NCBI RefSeq assembly: GCF_006065315.1
Contig: NZ_CP040749.1
Location: 1,240,001-1,304,000, forward strand
Direction: 5' to 3'
Length of the DNA: 64,000 nucleotides
From: Aureibaculum algae
GTDB lineage: Bacteria; Bacteroidota; Bacteroidia; Flavobacteriales; Flavobacteriaceae
This document shows, in pieces, positions 27,701 to 35,522 of this stretch (positions are counted from its first letter, which is position 1; each line of letters opens with the position of its first letter). The position numbers were made by a program, and so were the translations under genes. The notes under the pieces are model-generated. The model made no database searches, had not been told where the DNA came from, and saw only the letters and a list, made by a program, of their open reading frames with translations.

Positions 27701-28657
27701 ATGAACATTAAACACTACATAGTCATAATTTTTATGTGCTTTTCAGCTACTGTTATAGGGCAACATACGCCAACGTATAGCATTGAAAATGATAGTATTA
27801 TTTTTAATTTTGACGTTAGAGATTACAAAAAATTCACTAGAGACAATACCTCAAAACGTGTAGATGCTTCCAATTTAGATATATTTAAAGTAGCCGTGTC
27901 AGGTCAATTCAATGATTGGTCAAGAGAGGAGTGGAAGATGCGAAAAACAGGAGGTTATACATATCAATTAAGAAAGAGTATAACAGATTTTGATGAAAAG
28001 TATTTTTGGGAATTCAAATATTTGATTAATAATGAATATTGGGCGGAACCAGATAAATCATTTTACAATATAACAGAATCTGAAAAAAGTTACATATGGC
28101 ATAAGATTTATAATTTGACAATGCATTCGTTTCCTTCTAATGAAGAAGGTAACGTTCATTTTTTCTTAGAAGGATATGAAAATGCTGATAACGTTATAGT
28201 ATCAGGTACTTTTAATCGATGGAACGAGAACCTCTTAAAAATGAAAAAAGTAAAAGGGGGGTGGAAAATATCGTTGCAATTAAAACCAGATACCTATCAA
28301 TATAAATTTATTGTAGATGGAAATTGGATGGAAGATCCTAAAAATGCACATAAAGAATATAATGAGCACCATACTTTCAATTCTATAGTAACAATCAAAA
28401 AAGAAGTTACATTTGAATTAAAAGGCTATAAAAACGCAACGAATATTTTTTTAACGGGCTCTTTTAACGATTGGAATAAGAAAGAAGTGTCAATGAAAAA
28501 AGTGGATGATGGTGTTTGGAAATACACATTAACGTTAAAAGGCGGTAAATACCATTATAAATATATTGTGGATGGTAAATGGGTCGTTGACCCAAATAAT
28601 CCAGTTCAAGAACATGATGAATATGGAAATATTAATTCCGTAAAAATGGTAAACTAA
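27701..28657 (+). CDS. Secreted protein with three tandem CBM48/glycogen-binding-like domains
   Basis: The ATG at 27701 gives a signal peptide (FMCFSATVIGQ); a longer frame overlaps the upstream gene. The 318 residues contain three E-set/AMPK-type CBM48 modules. They are marked by VSGQFNDWSREEWKM, VSGTFNRWNENLLKM and LTGSFNDWNKKEVSM, each ending in a beta segment with FKYLINNEYWAEP, YKFIVDGNWMEDP or YKYIVDGKWVVDP. The family binds alpha-glucans or acts as a protein adaptor. There is no catalytic domain, so the protein is binding or structural. It pairs with the retropepsin-like gene upstream. Confidence 0.85.
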   Translation: MNIKHYIVIIFMCFSATVIGQHTPTYSIENDSIIFNFDVRDYKKFTRDNTSKRVDASNLDIFKVAVSGQFNDWSREEWKMRKTGGYTYQLRKSITDFDEKYFWEFKYLINNEYWAEPDKSFYNITESEKSYIWHKIYNLTMHSFPSNEEGNVHFFLEGYENADNVIVSGTFNRWNENLLKMKKVKGGWKISLQLKPDTYQYKFIVDGNWMEDPKNAHKEYNEHHTFNSIVTIKKEVTFELKGYKNATNIFLTGSFNDWNKKEVSMKKVDDGVWKYTLTLKGGKYHYKYIVDGKWVVDPNNPVQEHDEYGNINSVKMVN

Positions 28658-28685
28658 AAAACGCCGCAATTTGCGACGTTTTTTA
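28656..28685. terminator. Terminator between convergent CBM48 and metal-binding lipoprotein genes
   Basis: A 13-bp stem (AAAAAACG.CGCA / TGCG.CGTTTTTT, one C-A mismatch on plus, G-T on minus) overlaps the end of the CBM48 gene and has A6/T6 flanks, so it can serve both strands. Confidence 0.8.
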
Positions 28686-28711
28686 ATTTACTTAGTAGTT
28701 GTGCTTAAATT

Positions 28712-29020
28712 TTAAGCTTCCTTATCTCCATCTTCTTCACTGTTGTGGTGCTCATCACCATCCTCATCAGCATGTTCTTCATGGCTGTCACCATCCATGT
28801 CAACTGTTTTAGACTTTAAGGCCATCTTACAAACGGGACAATTTCCAGCTTCTGTATAACTTTTACCGTCTTCACAATTCATTGGGCATTGGTAAACTTC
28901 ATTAGTAGCTACGTCAGCTTTTTCTTCCGTTTTTACATCTTCCTTTTTATCACTTTTACAAGATGTAAACGCAATACTTACTACCGTTACCACGGCTAAC
29001 ATTAAAATTAGTTTCTTCAT
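28712..29020 (-). CDS. Lipoprotein with heavy-metal-binding (HMBD/YHS-like) motif
   Basis: 102 residues. A lipoprotein signal peptide ends in AFTSC (lipidated Cys21). The core YQCPMNCEDGKSYTEAGNC.VCKMAL has the Cys-Pro-Met and Cys-Pro-x-Cys pattern of heavy-metal-binding domains seen in copper efflux proteins. The C-terminus is rich in His, Asp and Glu (HEEHADEDGDEHH), another likely metal-chelating tract. It should sit in the periplasm on a lipid anchor. It is the last gene of a metal-related group on the minus strand. Confidence 0.85.
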   Translation of the reverse strand: MKKLILMLAVVTVVSIAFTSCKSDKKEDVKTEEKADVATNEVYQCPMNCEDGKSYTEAGNCPVCKMALKSKTVDMDGDSHEEHADEDGDEHHNSEEDGDKEA

Positions 29021-29056
29021 TGTTATTATTTTAGTTAAAGTTAATAATTCTTTTTT

Positions 29057-29152
29057 TACCTTTCCTTTGGATACTGTTTCTTATAGTTAATTGTATCCTC
29101 GGTTATACCTTTCCTTCGGAGAGATCGAAACTACATTTTTTTTGTGGTTTCG
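29057..29152 (-). repeat. Direct repeats and hairpins between the HMA and HMBD genes
   Basis: TACCTTTCCTTYGGA occurs twice (29057-29071 and 29106-29120, one mismatch, 49 bases apart). The pair encloses an inverted repeat GGATAC/GTATCC (29069-29074, 29093-29098). A further hairpin CGAAACTACA/TGTGGTTTCG lies at 29126-29152, directly after the HMA gene stop on the minus strand. No T-tract follows it on that strand, so it is not a classic terminator; it could be an RNA-processing or attenuation element. Confidence 0.5.
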
Positions 29153-29160
29153 GGTGAGGC

Positions 29161-29505
29161 TTAATGTGTTTCTAGAGTTCTGTACTTACAACATTCGTCA
29201 ATACCGTTGTAAACTTCATCAGTAGCTTTTATTTCTTTTGTATCATGGCCAACATCCGCAATAGCTTGTTTAATCTTTGTAAGTGTTGTTTTCTTATTGT
29301 TATAAATACAATACAATTCTTTTTTTTGAATGTTCCAAGTTGCAAACTTAACACCTTTTGTTAAAATTGCTGCTTTCTCAATACGTTCTTTACACATTTC
29401 GCAAACCCCATCAACTTCAAAAGTTACTTTTGAGGTTTTAGATTGAGCCTCAGCTGAAACTGAAATTGCCATTATTGCTACCAGTATTAAAATTAATCTT
29501 TTCAT
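29161..29505 (-). CDS. Periplasmic HMA-domain metal-binding protein (copper chaperone-like)
   Basis: 114 residues with a signal peptide (cleavage near AEAQ). An HMA ferredoxin-like fold follows, with the metal site GVCEMC (Cys35, Cys38), KGVKFATWNIQKKELYCIYN and KIKQAIADVGHDT in the usual beta-alpha-beta order. A further Cys pair occurs near the C-terminus (DECCKYR). HMA domains bind Cu(I) and similar ions. Its neighbours are a TonB receptor (30-base gap) and an HMBD lipoprotein, which supports a copper or other soft-metal role in the periplasm. Confidence 0.88.
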   Translation of the reverse strand: MKRLILILVAIMAISVSAEAQSKTSKVTFEVDGVCEMCKERIEKAAILTKGVKFATWNIQKKELYCIYNNKKTTLTKIKQAIADVGHDTKEIKATDEVYNGIDECCKYRTLETH

Positions 29506-29535
29506 ATTATAATTCTTTTTTAAGGATCTTATTTT

Positions 29536-31779
29536 TTAATTTAAAGTATAACGTAATCCCGCATAATACATTCCCCTTGAAATTGGAGCATATATAATAC
29601 TACTATCAAAGTATGCTCCAAATGGATTTTCGGAAGCTAATATAGGATTTTCTTGTTTATAATTTGCCAAATTCTCTCCACCGACATAGACTTCAAAGTT
29701 TTTTGAGAAAACTTTGGCTATTTGAGCATTCATTAAACTGTAACTTGGTGAGTTTTCAGCCAGTTGATACTGAACTGGATTGCTAGCAGTGTAAGGGAGC
29801 CTTTGTTGACCAATCCAATTGAAGGTATAGTCGAATCGCCAGTTGCCGCCTTTTGCGTTGAGATTGGTTTCGTAGCCAATATTAGCGAAAAATCTATTTT
29901 TAGCTTGTAACGGACTTTCTAAGCTTCCTTTAAGATAATCCGTTTTTACATCATAGTACTTATAGGCTAAGCGTAAATTTAAATGCTTGGCTAATTCATA
30001 ATTAAATTCTATCTGTAAATTATTGGCATGTGAGTTACCATCAAGATTATAAAACAAAGCTTCTTGTGGACTTTCATCTACATCAACAACTACTTGATTT
30101 TGAAATTGTGTACTGTAGTAGTCAACTGTTATGGTTCCTTTTTTATCAAGTAAATTAAATCCTTGTAAAAAACTAACCCCATAATTCCAAGCAATTTCCG
30201 GATTTAAATCATAAATTTTGCCGTTTGAATTCAAAATACTCATGACTCTAGACGATCCAAAAAGTTGCTGATTTTCTGCAAATATATTAGCACTTCTTTT
30301 ACCGCGACCTACCGATGCACGTAAAACGCCTTTTTCCCATGGGGCATATCTTATATGTAATCTTGGAGTGATAAATGTACCCAATAGATTATGGAAATCC
30401 AAACGTAACCCAGCAATTAAGCTAAAGTCATCTAAATTATCATAGCTATATTCAAAAAAACCACCAACTGAATTTTCAGTTCTACCAAAATCAGAGGCAT
30501 TAACATACTCGTCATAAGAATCATGTGTAAAACTGATACCTGTTTTATATTTATGCAATGTACTTCCTAAAATTGAACTGAAGAGTAAATTAGAATAAAC
30601 ACTTTTGTGATTAATGTCGTATTGATTCAGACCAAAATATGAATCTTGTTGATGTTGGCTATAGGCAACTTGAAACCCCATACTGTTGTATGGCGTTTCA
30701 GGAAAAACATATCCTAACTTGGCAGAAGCATCGAAACGTTCTGTGTTTATTTCTGAACCATATTTAATAGTCGTTAATTTATGAGTATCAGGATTAAAAT
30801 CAACTTCCCCTGTTTGTTTATCATCCTTTAAATATCTAAAATTAATAAAGCTAACAAAACCATTTACAGCATCCGTATATTGCCAACGGTTCATTACGTT
30901 TATCTGATTAGCAAGTGGTGAGTCAAGAAAATTATCATCATTTACATCCATTTTCTTGTCACGTAAGTTACCGTGAACAAATAAGCTTGTATTCCATTTA
31001 TTAGAAACTTTTTGACTAAAATGAGTGTTCAATTCTAATCGTCCATCTAACGAACCATAAGCATTTACAAATAACTTATCGTCGTTTAAAGGTTTTCTTA
31101 ATTCAGTGTTTATTTGACCAGCAATACTCTCATAACCATTTACTACTGAGCCCGCACCTTTGGTAATTTGAATACTTTCTATCCAAGTTCCAGGTGTAAA
31201 GGTTAGCCCATATGCTTGTGATGCCCCTCTAACCGATGGAATGTTTTCTTGAGCAATTAATATATAGGGGCTTGTTAAACCTAACATCCTAATTTGTTTG
31301 GTACCTGTTAAGGCATCCGAAAAATTAACATCGATTGAAGGGTTGGTTTCAAAACTTTCCGATAAATTACAACAGGCTGCTTTTAGTAATTCACCTTCAT
31401 TAATGGTGACAATATTAGCCGATTGTAAATAAGAAACTGAAGTGTTTTCTTTTTCAGCTTGTATTACAATTTCATCCAAACCATTTTCTTCAATCATAAA
31501 ATGATGGATTTCTTTAAGCTCTTTTACGGTAATGGTGTCTGTTTTATAACCTACAAAACTAAAGACGAGTTTTGTGTATTCTGGTTTGTATTTTAAGGTA
31601 AACCACCCCTTATCATTTGTGGTTGTACCAATTTCAGTATCTAGCCAATAAATGGTTGCTCCAGGTAAACCTTCTGTTTTACCTTGGCTGTTTTTTATCA
31701 TTGCCATTCCTTTAATAGTTGTTTGTGATTGCAACATAATAGGAATTAGAATGAATACTATTTTAAGTATTATTTTCAT
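29536..31779 (-). CDS. TonB-dependent outer-membrane receptor (metal-associated)
   Basis: 747 residues. A signal peptide and an N-terminal carboxypeptidase-D-like regulatory domain (about 20-105; GLPGATIYWLDTEIGTTTNDKGWFTL) precede the plug (LDEIVIQAEKENTSVSYL, PSIDVNFSDALTGTKQIRMLGL) and a 22-strand-type barrel ending in an aromatic-rich strand (YYAGLRYTLN). It would import a ligand across the outer membrane using TonB energy. A Cys-Cys pair (AACCNLSESFETNP) lies at the start of the plug, where metal-linked receptors often differ. It is flanked by an HMA protein and a HYC_CC_PP protein, so I infer metal uptake rather than glycan uptake. Confidence 0.92.
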   Translation of the reverse strand: MKIILKIVFILIPIMLQSQTTIKGMAMIKNSQGKTEGLPGATIYWLDTEIGTTTNDKGWFTLKYKPEYTKLVFSFVGYKTDTITVKELKEIHHFMIEENGLDEIVIQAEKENTSVSYLQSANIVTINEGELLKAACCNLSESFETNPSIDVNFSDALTGTKQIRMLGLTSPYILIAQENIPSVRGASQAYGLTFTPGTWIESIQITKGAGSVVNGYESIAGQINTELRKPLNDDKLFVNAYGSLDGRLELNTHFSQKVSNKWNTSLFVHGNLRDKKMDVNDDNFLDSPLANQINVMNRWQYTDAVNGFVSFINFRYLKDDKQTGEVDFNPDTHKLTTIKYGSEINTERFDASAKLGYVFPETPYNSMGFQVAYSQHQQDSYFGLNQYDINHKSVYSNLLFSSILGSTLHKYKTGISFTHDSYDEYVNASDFGRTENSVGGFFEYSYDNLDDFSLIAGLRLDFHNLLGTFITPRLHIRYAPWEKGVLRASVGRGKRSANIFAENQQLFGSSRVMSILNSNGKIYDLNPEIAWNYGVSFLQGFNLLDKKGTITVDYYSTQFQNQVVVDVDESPQEALFYNLDGNSHANNLQIEFNYELAKHLNLRLAYKYYDVKTDYLKGSLESPLQAKNRFFANIGYETNLNAKGGNWRFDYTFNWIGQQRLPYTASNPVQYQLAENSPSYSLMNAQIAKVFSKNFEVYVGGENLANYKQENPILASENPFGAYFDSSIIYAPISRGMYYAGLRYTLN

Positions 31780-31860
31780 TTGAAATTTTCATTTAATTAA
31801 ATTTATTGTAATTAAGATGTTGTGTTTAACAGCATCTAAACAAGAGTTTAATTAAACAAA

Positions 31861-32274
31861 TCAGATGAGGAAAGATTCGTAAAGTACCGGAATGTCTTTT
31901 GTGACAATAGGAGGTAAGTATTCTTTAAAATCGTTTGAATTCTTATCGATTGACTCATAAGAATTGAAGTATGTATATAAAAATACTGCCGTTAAAACGG
32001 TAAAATCGTCCTGCGAAGTTTTAGAAGTTTTTAATTCAGCATTTGAACCTTTAATAAATTGAGCATTGTCATGACAACAAGATTCTTTTTCAAAAGAAGA
32101 AAGGTTAATATCCTTCTTCGCGTCATGCATGATGCAACTTTCTAAATTACCGAAAAGAGCTACATCAGCCACTTCGCCTGCACAAATATGTTTTTGAACG
32201 GTGAAAGAAAGCGTTGAAAACAGCAAAATAACTGCCATAAACAATGATGATATTTTAAGAATACTTTTCTTCAT
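31861..32274 (-). CDS. HYC_CC_PP family small secreted protein
   Basis: 137 residues with a long N-terminal hydrophobic signal segment. The family's naming motifs are present: KHICAGEV, a Cys-Cys pair in KESCCHD, and YLPPIV near the C-terminus. The family is common in Bacteroidota next to TonB receptors and HMA proteins; its function is not established, but the conserved His and Cys residues suggest metal binding. It is the first gene of the metal group; the receptor follows after 81 bases that include a short hairpin (31816-31836). Confidence 0.8.
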   Translation of the reverse strand: MKKSILKISSLFMAVILLFSTLSFTVQKHICAGEVADVALFGNLESCIMHDAKKDINLSSFEKESCCHDNAQFIKGSNAELKTSKTSQDDFTVLTAVFLYTYFNSYESIDKNSNDFKEYLPPIVTKDIPVLYESFLI

Positions 32275-32370
32275 TTTAGTAATTTAGAACCAAATCTAAG
32301 AAATAAAATATTTCAGATAGATTGGTACTTACAATTTTTTATCAAATGCCCTTGCTTGACAGTTGAAATG

Positions 32371-32378
32371 CAAAAGTA
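32371..32378 (-). promoter_or_regulatory. Putative -7 box (TACTTTTG) of the metal gene group
   Basis: On the minus strand the bases read TACTTTTG, fitting TAnnTTTG, 96 bases before the HYC_CC_PP gene. No TTG lies at the 19-base spacing. The long leader leaves room for a regulatory site, but I see no clear operator. Confidence 0.4.
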
Positions 32379-32457
32379 TAAAATCTAAACAGTTAATGTT
32401 TAAAATAAATGTTAATATTAAACAACGGATTTATAGTGTAATAATTGTAACGTCAAT

Positions 32458-33744
32458 TTAAGATTTCGGTTTATATTTTCTTATAATCAAGCGATTTCCT
32501 TTATCATAAGATACATAATTATTTACCCAATTTAAACCTACACGTAGTTTGTTTTTAAATCCACTAATAGAAATTAAATGGACAGTTGACCATATAAACC
32601 AAGCAAATTTTCCACGAAAGTGTAATTTGCCAAAATCGGCTACGGCTTTTCTTTTTCCAATGGTAGCTAACGATCCTTTATCTAAATAATTGAAAGGTTT
32701 CCAATTCGCCTCTTCCAATTGTAAATTCTTAGCCAAATGTTGACCTTGTTGAATTGCAGTAGGAGCCACCATAGGATGCCCTCTAGGATAATCTTCCGTT
32801 TGCATTGCGGCAACATCACCAATTGCAAAAATAGAATCATGGCCTTTAACTTTGTTGAATAAGTCAACTTCAATTCGGTTACTAGGAGTAATATTTTTAG
32901 CATCAATACCTTCAGGGAATTGTCCTTTTACACCTGCCGTCCAAATTAAATTGGATGATAGTATGGTCTCACCAGAAGATAATTCAACAGTTTTACCATC
33001 ATATGATTTAATAGCTGTGTCTAAATGCACATGCACTTGCATTTTTTCTAAATCGTTTAAAGAATCTTTAGAAGATTTTTCGCTCATTGCAGAAAGTACC
33101 CTTTTTCCGGCCTCTATAACATGAATCTGCAAGGGAAAATTACGTAATTCAGGATAATCTTTAGGGTATATAAATTTTTTAAATTCGGCAAAAGCACCCG
33201 CAGTTTCCACGCCAGCTGGACCAGCTCCAATAATAACTATAGATGTATGAAGTCTTCTAGTAGCATCATCATCTGATTGATTTGCTTTTTCTATATTTTG
33301 TAAAATATTACTTCGAATGTCTAAAGATTCTTGTATGGTTTTAAGTCCAATGCTATTAGACTCTACATCTTTTAAGCCATAAAAATTATTAGTACTTCCA
33401 GAAGCTAATACTAAATGATCGTAATTTATAATTCCTATATCTGTGGTTATATTTTTGTTTTTGGAATTTATGCTAAGCACATCGGTCATTCTAAAAACAA
33501 AGTGCTTATAGTTTCTGAAAATTTTACGAATTGGAAAAACAATTGAATCTGGTTCCAAACCACTCGTTGCTACTTGATACAACAAAGGTTGAAATTGATG
33601 AAAGTTGTTTTTATCGATAAGTACTATTTGGAAAGGTTTGTTTTTTAGTGCTTTTGCTAAATGAATACCCGCGAAGCCAGCTCCAATGATTACAATTCTA
33701 GGATGTTTACAAGGAGGGATGTAAACCGCTTTTGATTCCGTCAT
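32458..33744 (-). CDS. ndh: Type II NADH dehydrogenase (NDH-2)
   Basis: 428 residues. There are two dinucleotide-binding motifs, IVIIGAGFAGIHLA near the N-terminus for FAD and IVIIGAGPAGVETAGA near residue 170 for NADH. Other family marks are HQFQPLLYQVATSGL, DHLVLASGS, IWTAGV and the C-terminal FAIGDVAAM. The C-terminal hydrophobic stretch (FAWFIWSTVHLISISGF) attaches it to the inner membrane, where it passes electrons from NADH to quinone without pumping protons. It has its own short upstream gap; the XrtF pair lies beyond it on the same strand. Confidence 0.92.
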   Translation of the reverse strand: MTESKAVYIPPCKHPRIVIIGAGFAGIHLAKALKNKPFQIVLIDKNNFHQFQPLLYQVATSGLEPDSIVFPIRKIFRNYKHFVFRMTDVLSINSKNKNITTDIGIINYDHLVLASGSTNNFYGLKDVESNSIGLKTIQESLDIRSNILQNIEKANQSDDDATRRLHTSIVIIGAGPAGVETAGAFAEFKKFIYPKDYPELRNFPLQIHVIEAGKRVLSAMSEKSSKDSLNDLEKMQVHVHLDTAIKSYDGKTVELSSGETILSSNLIWTAGVKGQFPEGIDAKNITPSNRIEVDLFNKVKGHDSIFAIGDVAAMQTEDYPRGHPMVAPTAIQQGQHLAKNLQLEEANWKPFNYLDKGSLATIGKRKAVADFGKLHFRGKFAWFIWSTVHLISISGFKNKLRVGLNWVNNYVSYDKGNRLIIRKYKPKS

Positions 33745-33793
33745 TTTAGAATAAATTTAATGAATTTGATTAGTCGGAAATGAAACGATAAAA

Positions 33794-34240
33794 TTACATT
33801 TTTTTAGATTGTCTAACGAGTTTTTGTTGATAATAAAATGCAGGTACAAGAATCAAAACAAAAATAGGGTGAACTAAAAAACGTCTGATATAAAAAGTAA
33901 GTAAATAGCCATCTAACATTTCCATTTGAAGAAGAATAAAATAAAAAATTCCTAAAAAAATAAATGCCGCTGTAAAAAATTTTATAGAAAATTTGACTAA
34001 TCCTTTTTTGCGAAAAATGACATAGATAATTGCTAGAGAAATTAATGTATTTACGAGGTATCTCATAAATAGACTTGCAAATAACTTAAAAGTGTTGTAT
34101 TCAGGTATTGGTTTGGCTAAGAAGTCACTTGCAAAATAATGAATAAAGGGGTCGTAAAATAAATGCTTTTGAAATGCTCTTACTAAAACGAGCATTGTAA
34201 AAAGTAAAAAAACAAGAATGTATTTAACAGCTCTATTCAT
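33794..34240 (-). CDS. Exosortase F system-associated membrane protein
   Basis: 148 residues, mostly membrane-embedded: about four hydrophobic helices (near 6-22, 55-75, 86-106 and 118-138) with polar loops RAFQKHLFYDPFIHYF and IRRFLVHP. This matches the small protein that always accompanies XrtF in Flavobacteriia. Its start overlaps the end of xrtF by 8 bases, so translation is probably coupled. Function is unknown; a role in substrate recognition or stability of XrtF is a guess from the pairing. Confidence 0.85.
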   Translation of the reverse strand: MNRAVKYILVFLLFTMLVLVRAFQKHLFYDPFIHYFASDFLAKPIPEYNTFKLFASLFMRYLVNTLISLAIIYVIFRKKGLVKFSIKFFTAAFIFLGIFYFILLQMEMLDGYLLTFYIRRFLVHPIFVLILVPAFYYQQKLVRQSKKM

Positions 34241-34811
34241 TCTTGGGCTTTTTTAAATAGGAAAAACGTTTTACCCAAATAATCCATAGTAAAAATACAG
34301 CACCATAAATAATAGCAGGAAACAATAAGTTGTGTAATATATCCTGATACTCAGGGAATTTATACATTAACATACTTAAGATAAAAACCCGAGCTACATT
34401 AACTATATATAAAAAGAAAGTTCCAACAATAGCGTAAATAATTGTAGCTTTTATGCTGCCTGAAAATGCGATAATAAAAGTTAAAAAGAGAATAATTACA
34501 CTTATGGCATTACAACCTTCTACCACTCTGGCAATATAGGCATCTCCAACAAAGAATTTCATAGATAATTCTGACTCATGTTGTTCTACATGGACCGGGT
34601 AACCAAAAAATTCTCCAAATTGTTGAGCGTGTTTAGCAACCGTTTTTGTGATAGGTGAGCATGAGAATACATCACCTTTTTGTTGCGTTTGTTTTAGATA
34701 AATAGAATAAATGCCTACCAACAAAAAATAAGTAACAAAAAACTTTATTAAAAATCTTATAATTGTTTTTCTCTTTTTCAAACTAAAGTGGGTTATTTTT
34801 GCGTCAGTCAA
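34233..34811 (-). CDS. xrtF: Exosortase family protein XrtF (TTG start)
   Basis: 192 residues from a TTG at 34811; there is no ATG before the first conserved block, so a non-ATG start is needed. A second TTG at 34781 (LKKRKTIIRF) is an equally good candidate. It is a multi-helix membrane protein with the exosortase catalytic triad visible as Cys100 (VVEGCNAIS), Arg141 (VARVFIL) and His160 (ILHNLLFPA). Exosortases cleave and sort proteins at C-terminal tripartite signals; the XrtF target is not known to me and none is seen here. It overlaps its partner gene and is divergent from the GAF gene. Confidence 0.9.
   Translation of the reverse strand: MTDAKITHFSLKKRKTIIRFLIKFFVTYFLLVGIYSIYLKQTQQKGDVFSCSPITKTVAKHAQQFGEFFGYPVHVEQHESELSMKFFVGDAYIARVVEGCNAISVIILFLTFIIAFSGSIKATIIYAIVGTFFLYIVNVARVFILSMLMYKFPEYQDILHNLLFPAIIYGAVFLLWIIWVKRFSYLKKPKNE
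34794..34801 (+). promoter_or_regulatory. Putative -7 box (TATTTTTG) of the GAF gene
   Basis: TATTTTTG fits TAnnTTTG and ends 24 bases before the GAF-gene ATG. It lies inside the 5' end of xrtF if that gene uses the TTG at 34811, so the two divergent units share or overlap control DNA. Confidence 0.45.
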
Positions 34812-34825
34812 ATATAATTAATCTT

Positions 34826-35275
34826 ATGGATATAAAAACTTTGAAACAGAATATTGTTGCTATTGCTAGTAGTAATCTGACATACGGAGATAAGCTACAG
34901 GGAATTTGTGATTTTTTAAAGGAAACTATTAGTTATTATGATTGGGTTGGGTTCTACTTTAAGAATGGTGATAAAGAGGAATTGAAATTAGCTCAATATG
35001 CTGGTGAACCAACGGAACATACCATTATTCCTTTTGGGAAAGGTATTTGTGGGCAAGTTGCAGTAAGCAATAAAAACTTTGTGGTGCAAGATGTTGCTGA
35101 ACAAGATAATTACATCTCTTGTGGATTTAAAGTGAAATCTGAAATTGTAATTCCAATTTTTATAGATGGTGAAAATATTGGTCAAATAGATATTGACTCA
35201 CATGTTGCAAATCCGTTTACTAAAGATGATGAGGAGTTGTTGGAGTTTGTTTGTGACTGTGTAAGTAAATTATAA
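34826..35275 (+). CDS. GAF domain protein, free-methionine-(R)-sulfoxide reductase-like
   Basis: The ATG at 34826 is chosen: it matches the family's short N-terminus and lies downstream of the -7 box. The 149 residues form a single GAF domain (YYDWVGFYF, PFGKGICGQVA, SEIVIPIFIDGENIGQIDIDS). Two cysteines, Cys75 (GICG) and Cys99 (YISCGF), are 24 residues apart, the same spacing as Cys94 and Cys118 of E. coli fRMsr. The position corresponding to its Cys84 appears to be His65. I infer reduction of free methionine-R-sulfoxide; a sensor-only GAF protein is the alternative. Confidence 0.8.
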   Translation: MDIKTLKQNIVAIASSNLTYGDKLQGICDFLKETISYYDWVGFYFKNGDKEELKLAQYAGEPTEHTIIPFGKGICGQVAVSNKNFVVQDVAEQDNYISCGFKVKSEIVIPIFIDGENIGQIDIDSHVANPFTKDDEELLEFVCDCVSKL

Positions 35276-35466
35276 GTTTTATCTATGTAGTGAGTGTAAA
35301 ATGAATAGGCGTTCATATCAATAGAACTAAATCAGTATTGATAATATTTTTTGTTAGTAGACTTCTATTTTTAGTGATTTATCTATAATTTGAAATCATC
35401 AAAATCAATGCATTTCTACACTTCATAAAAAACTATTAACACCTGTTAATAAATCACCAAAATTTT

Positions 35467-35500
35467 TTGGTGCAGAAGCAATTGTGTTTTAGTAGCTTTG
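35467..35500 (+). promoter_or_regulatory. Putative promoter of purH (TTG-N23-TAGCTTTG)
   Basis: TAGCTTTG (35493-35500) fits TAnnTTTG, 22 bases before the purH ATG. A TTG (35467-35469) lies 23 bases upstream, longer than the 19 seen at the tRNA genes, so the -33 assignment is less sure. Confidence 0.45.
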
Positions 35501-35522
35501 GTGAAAATTATAACAGGAAAAA

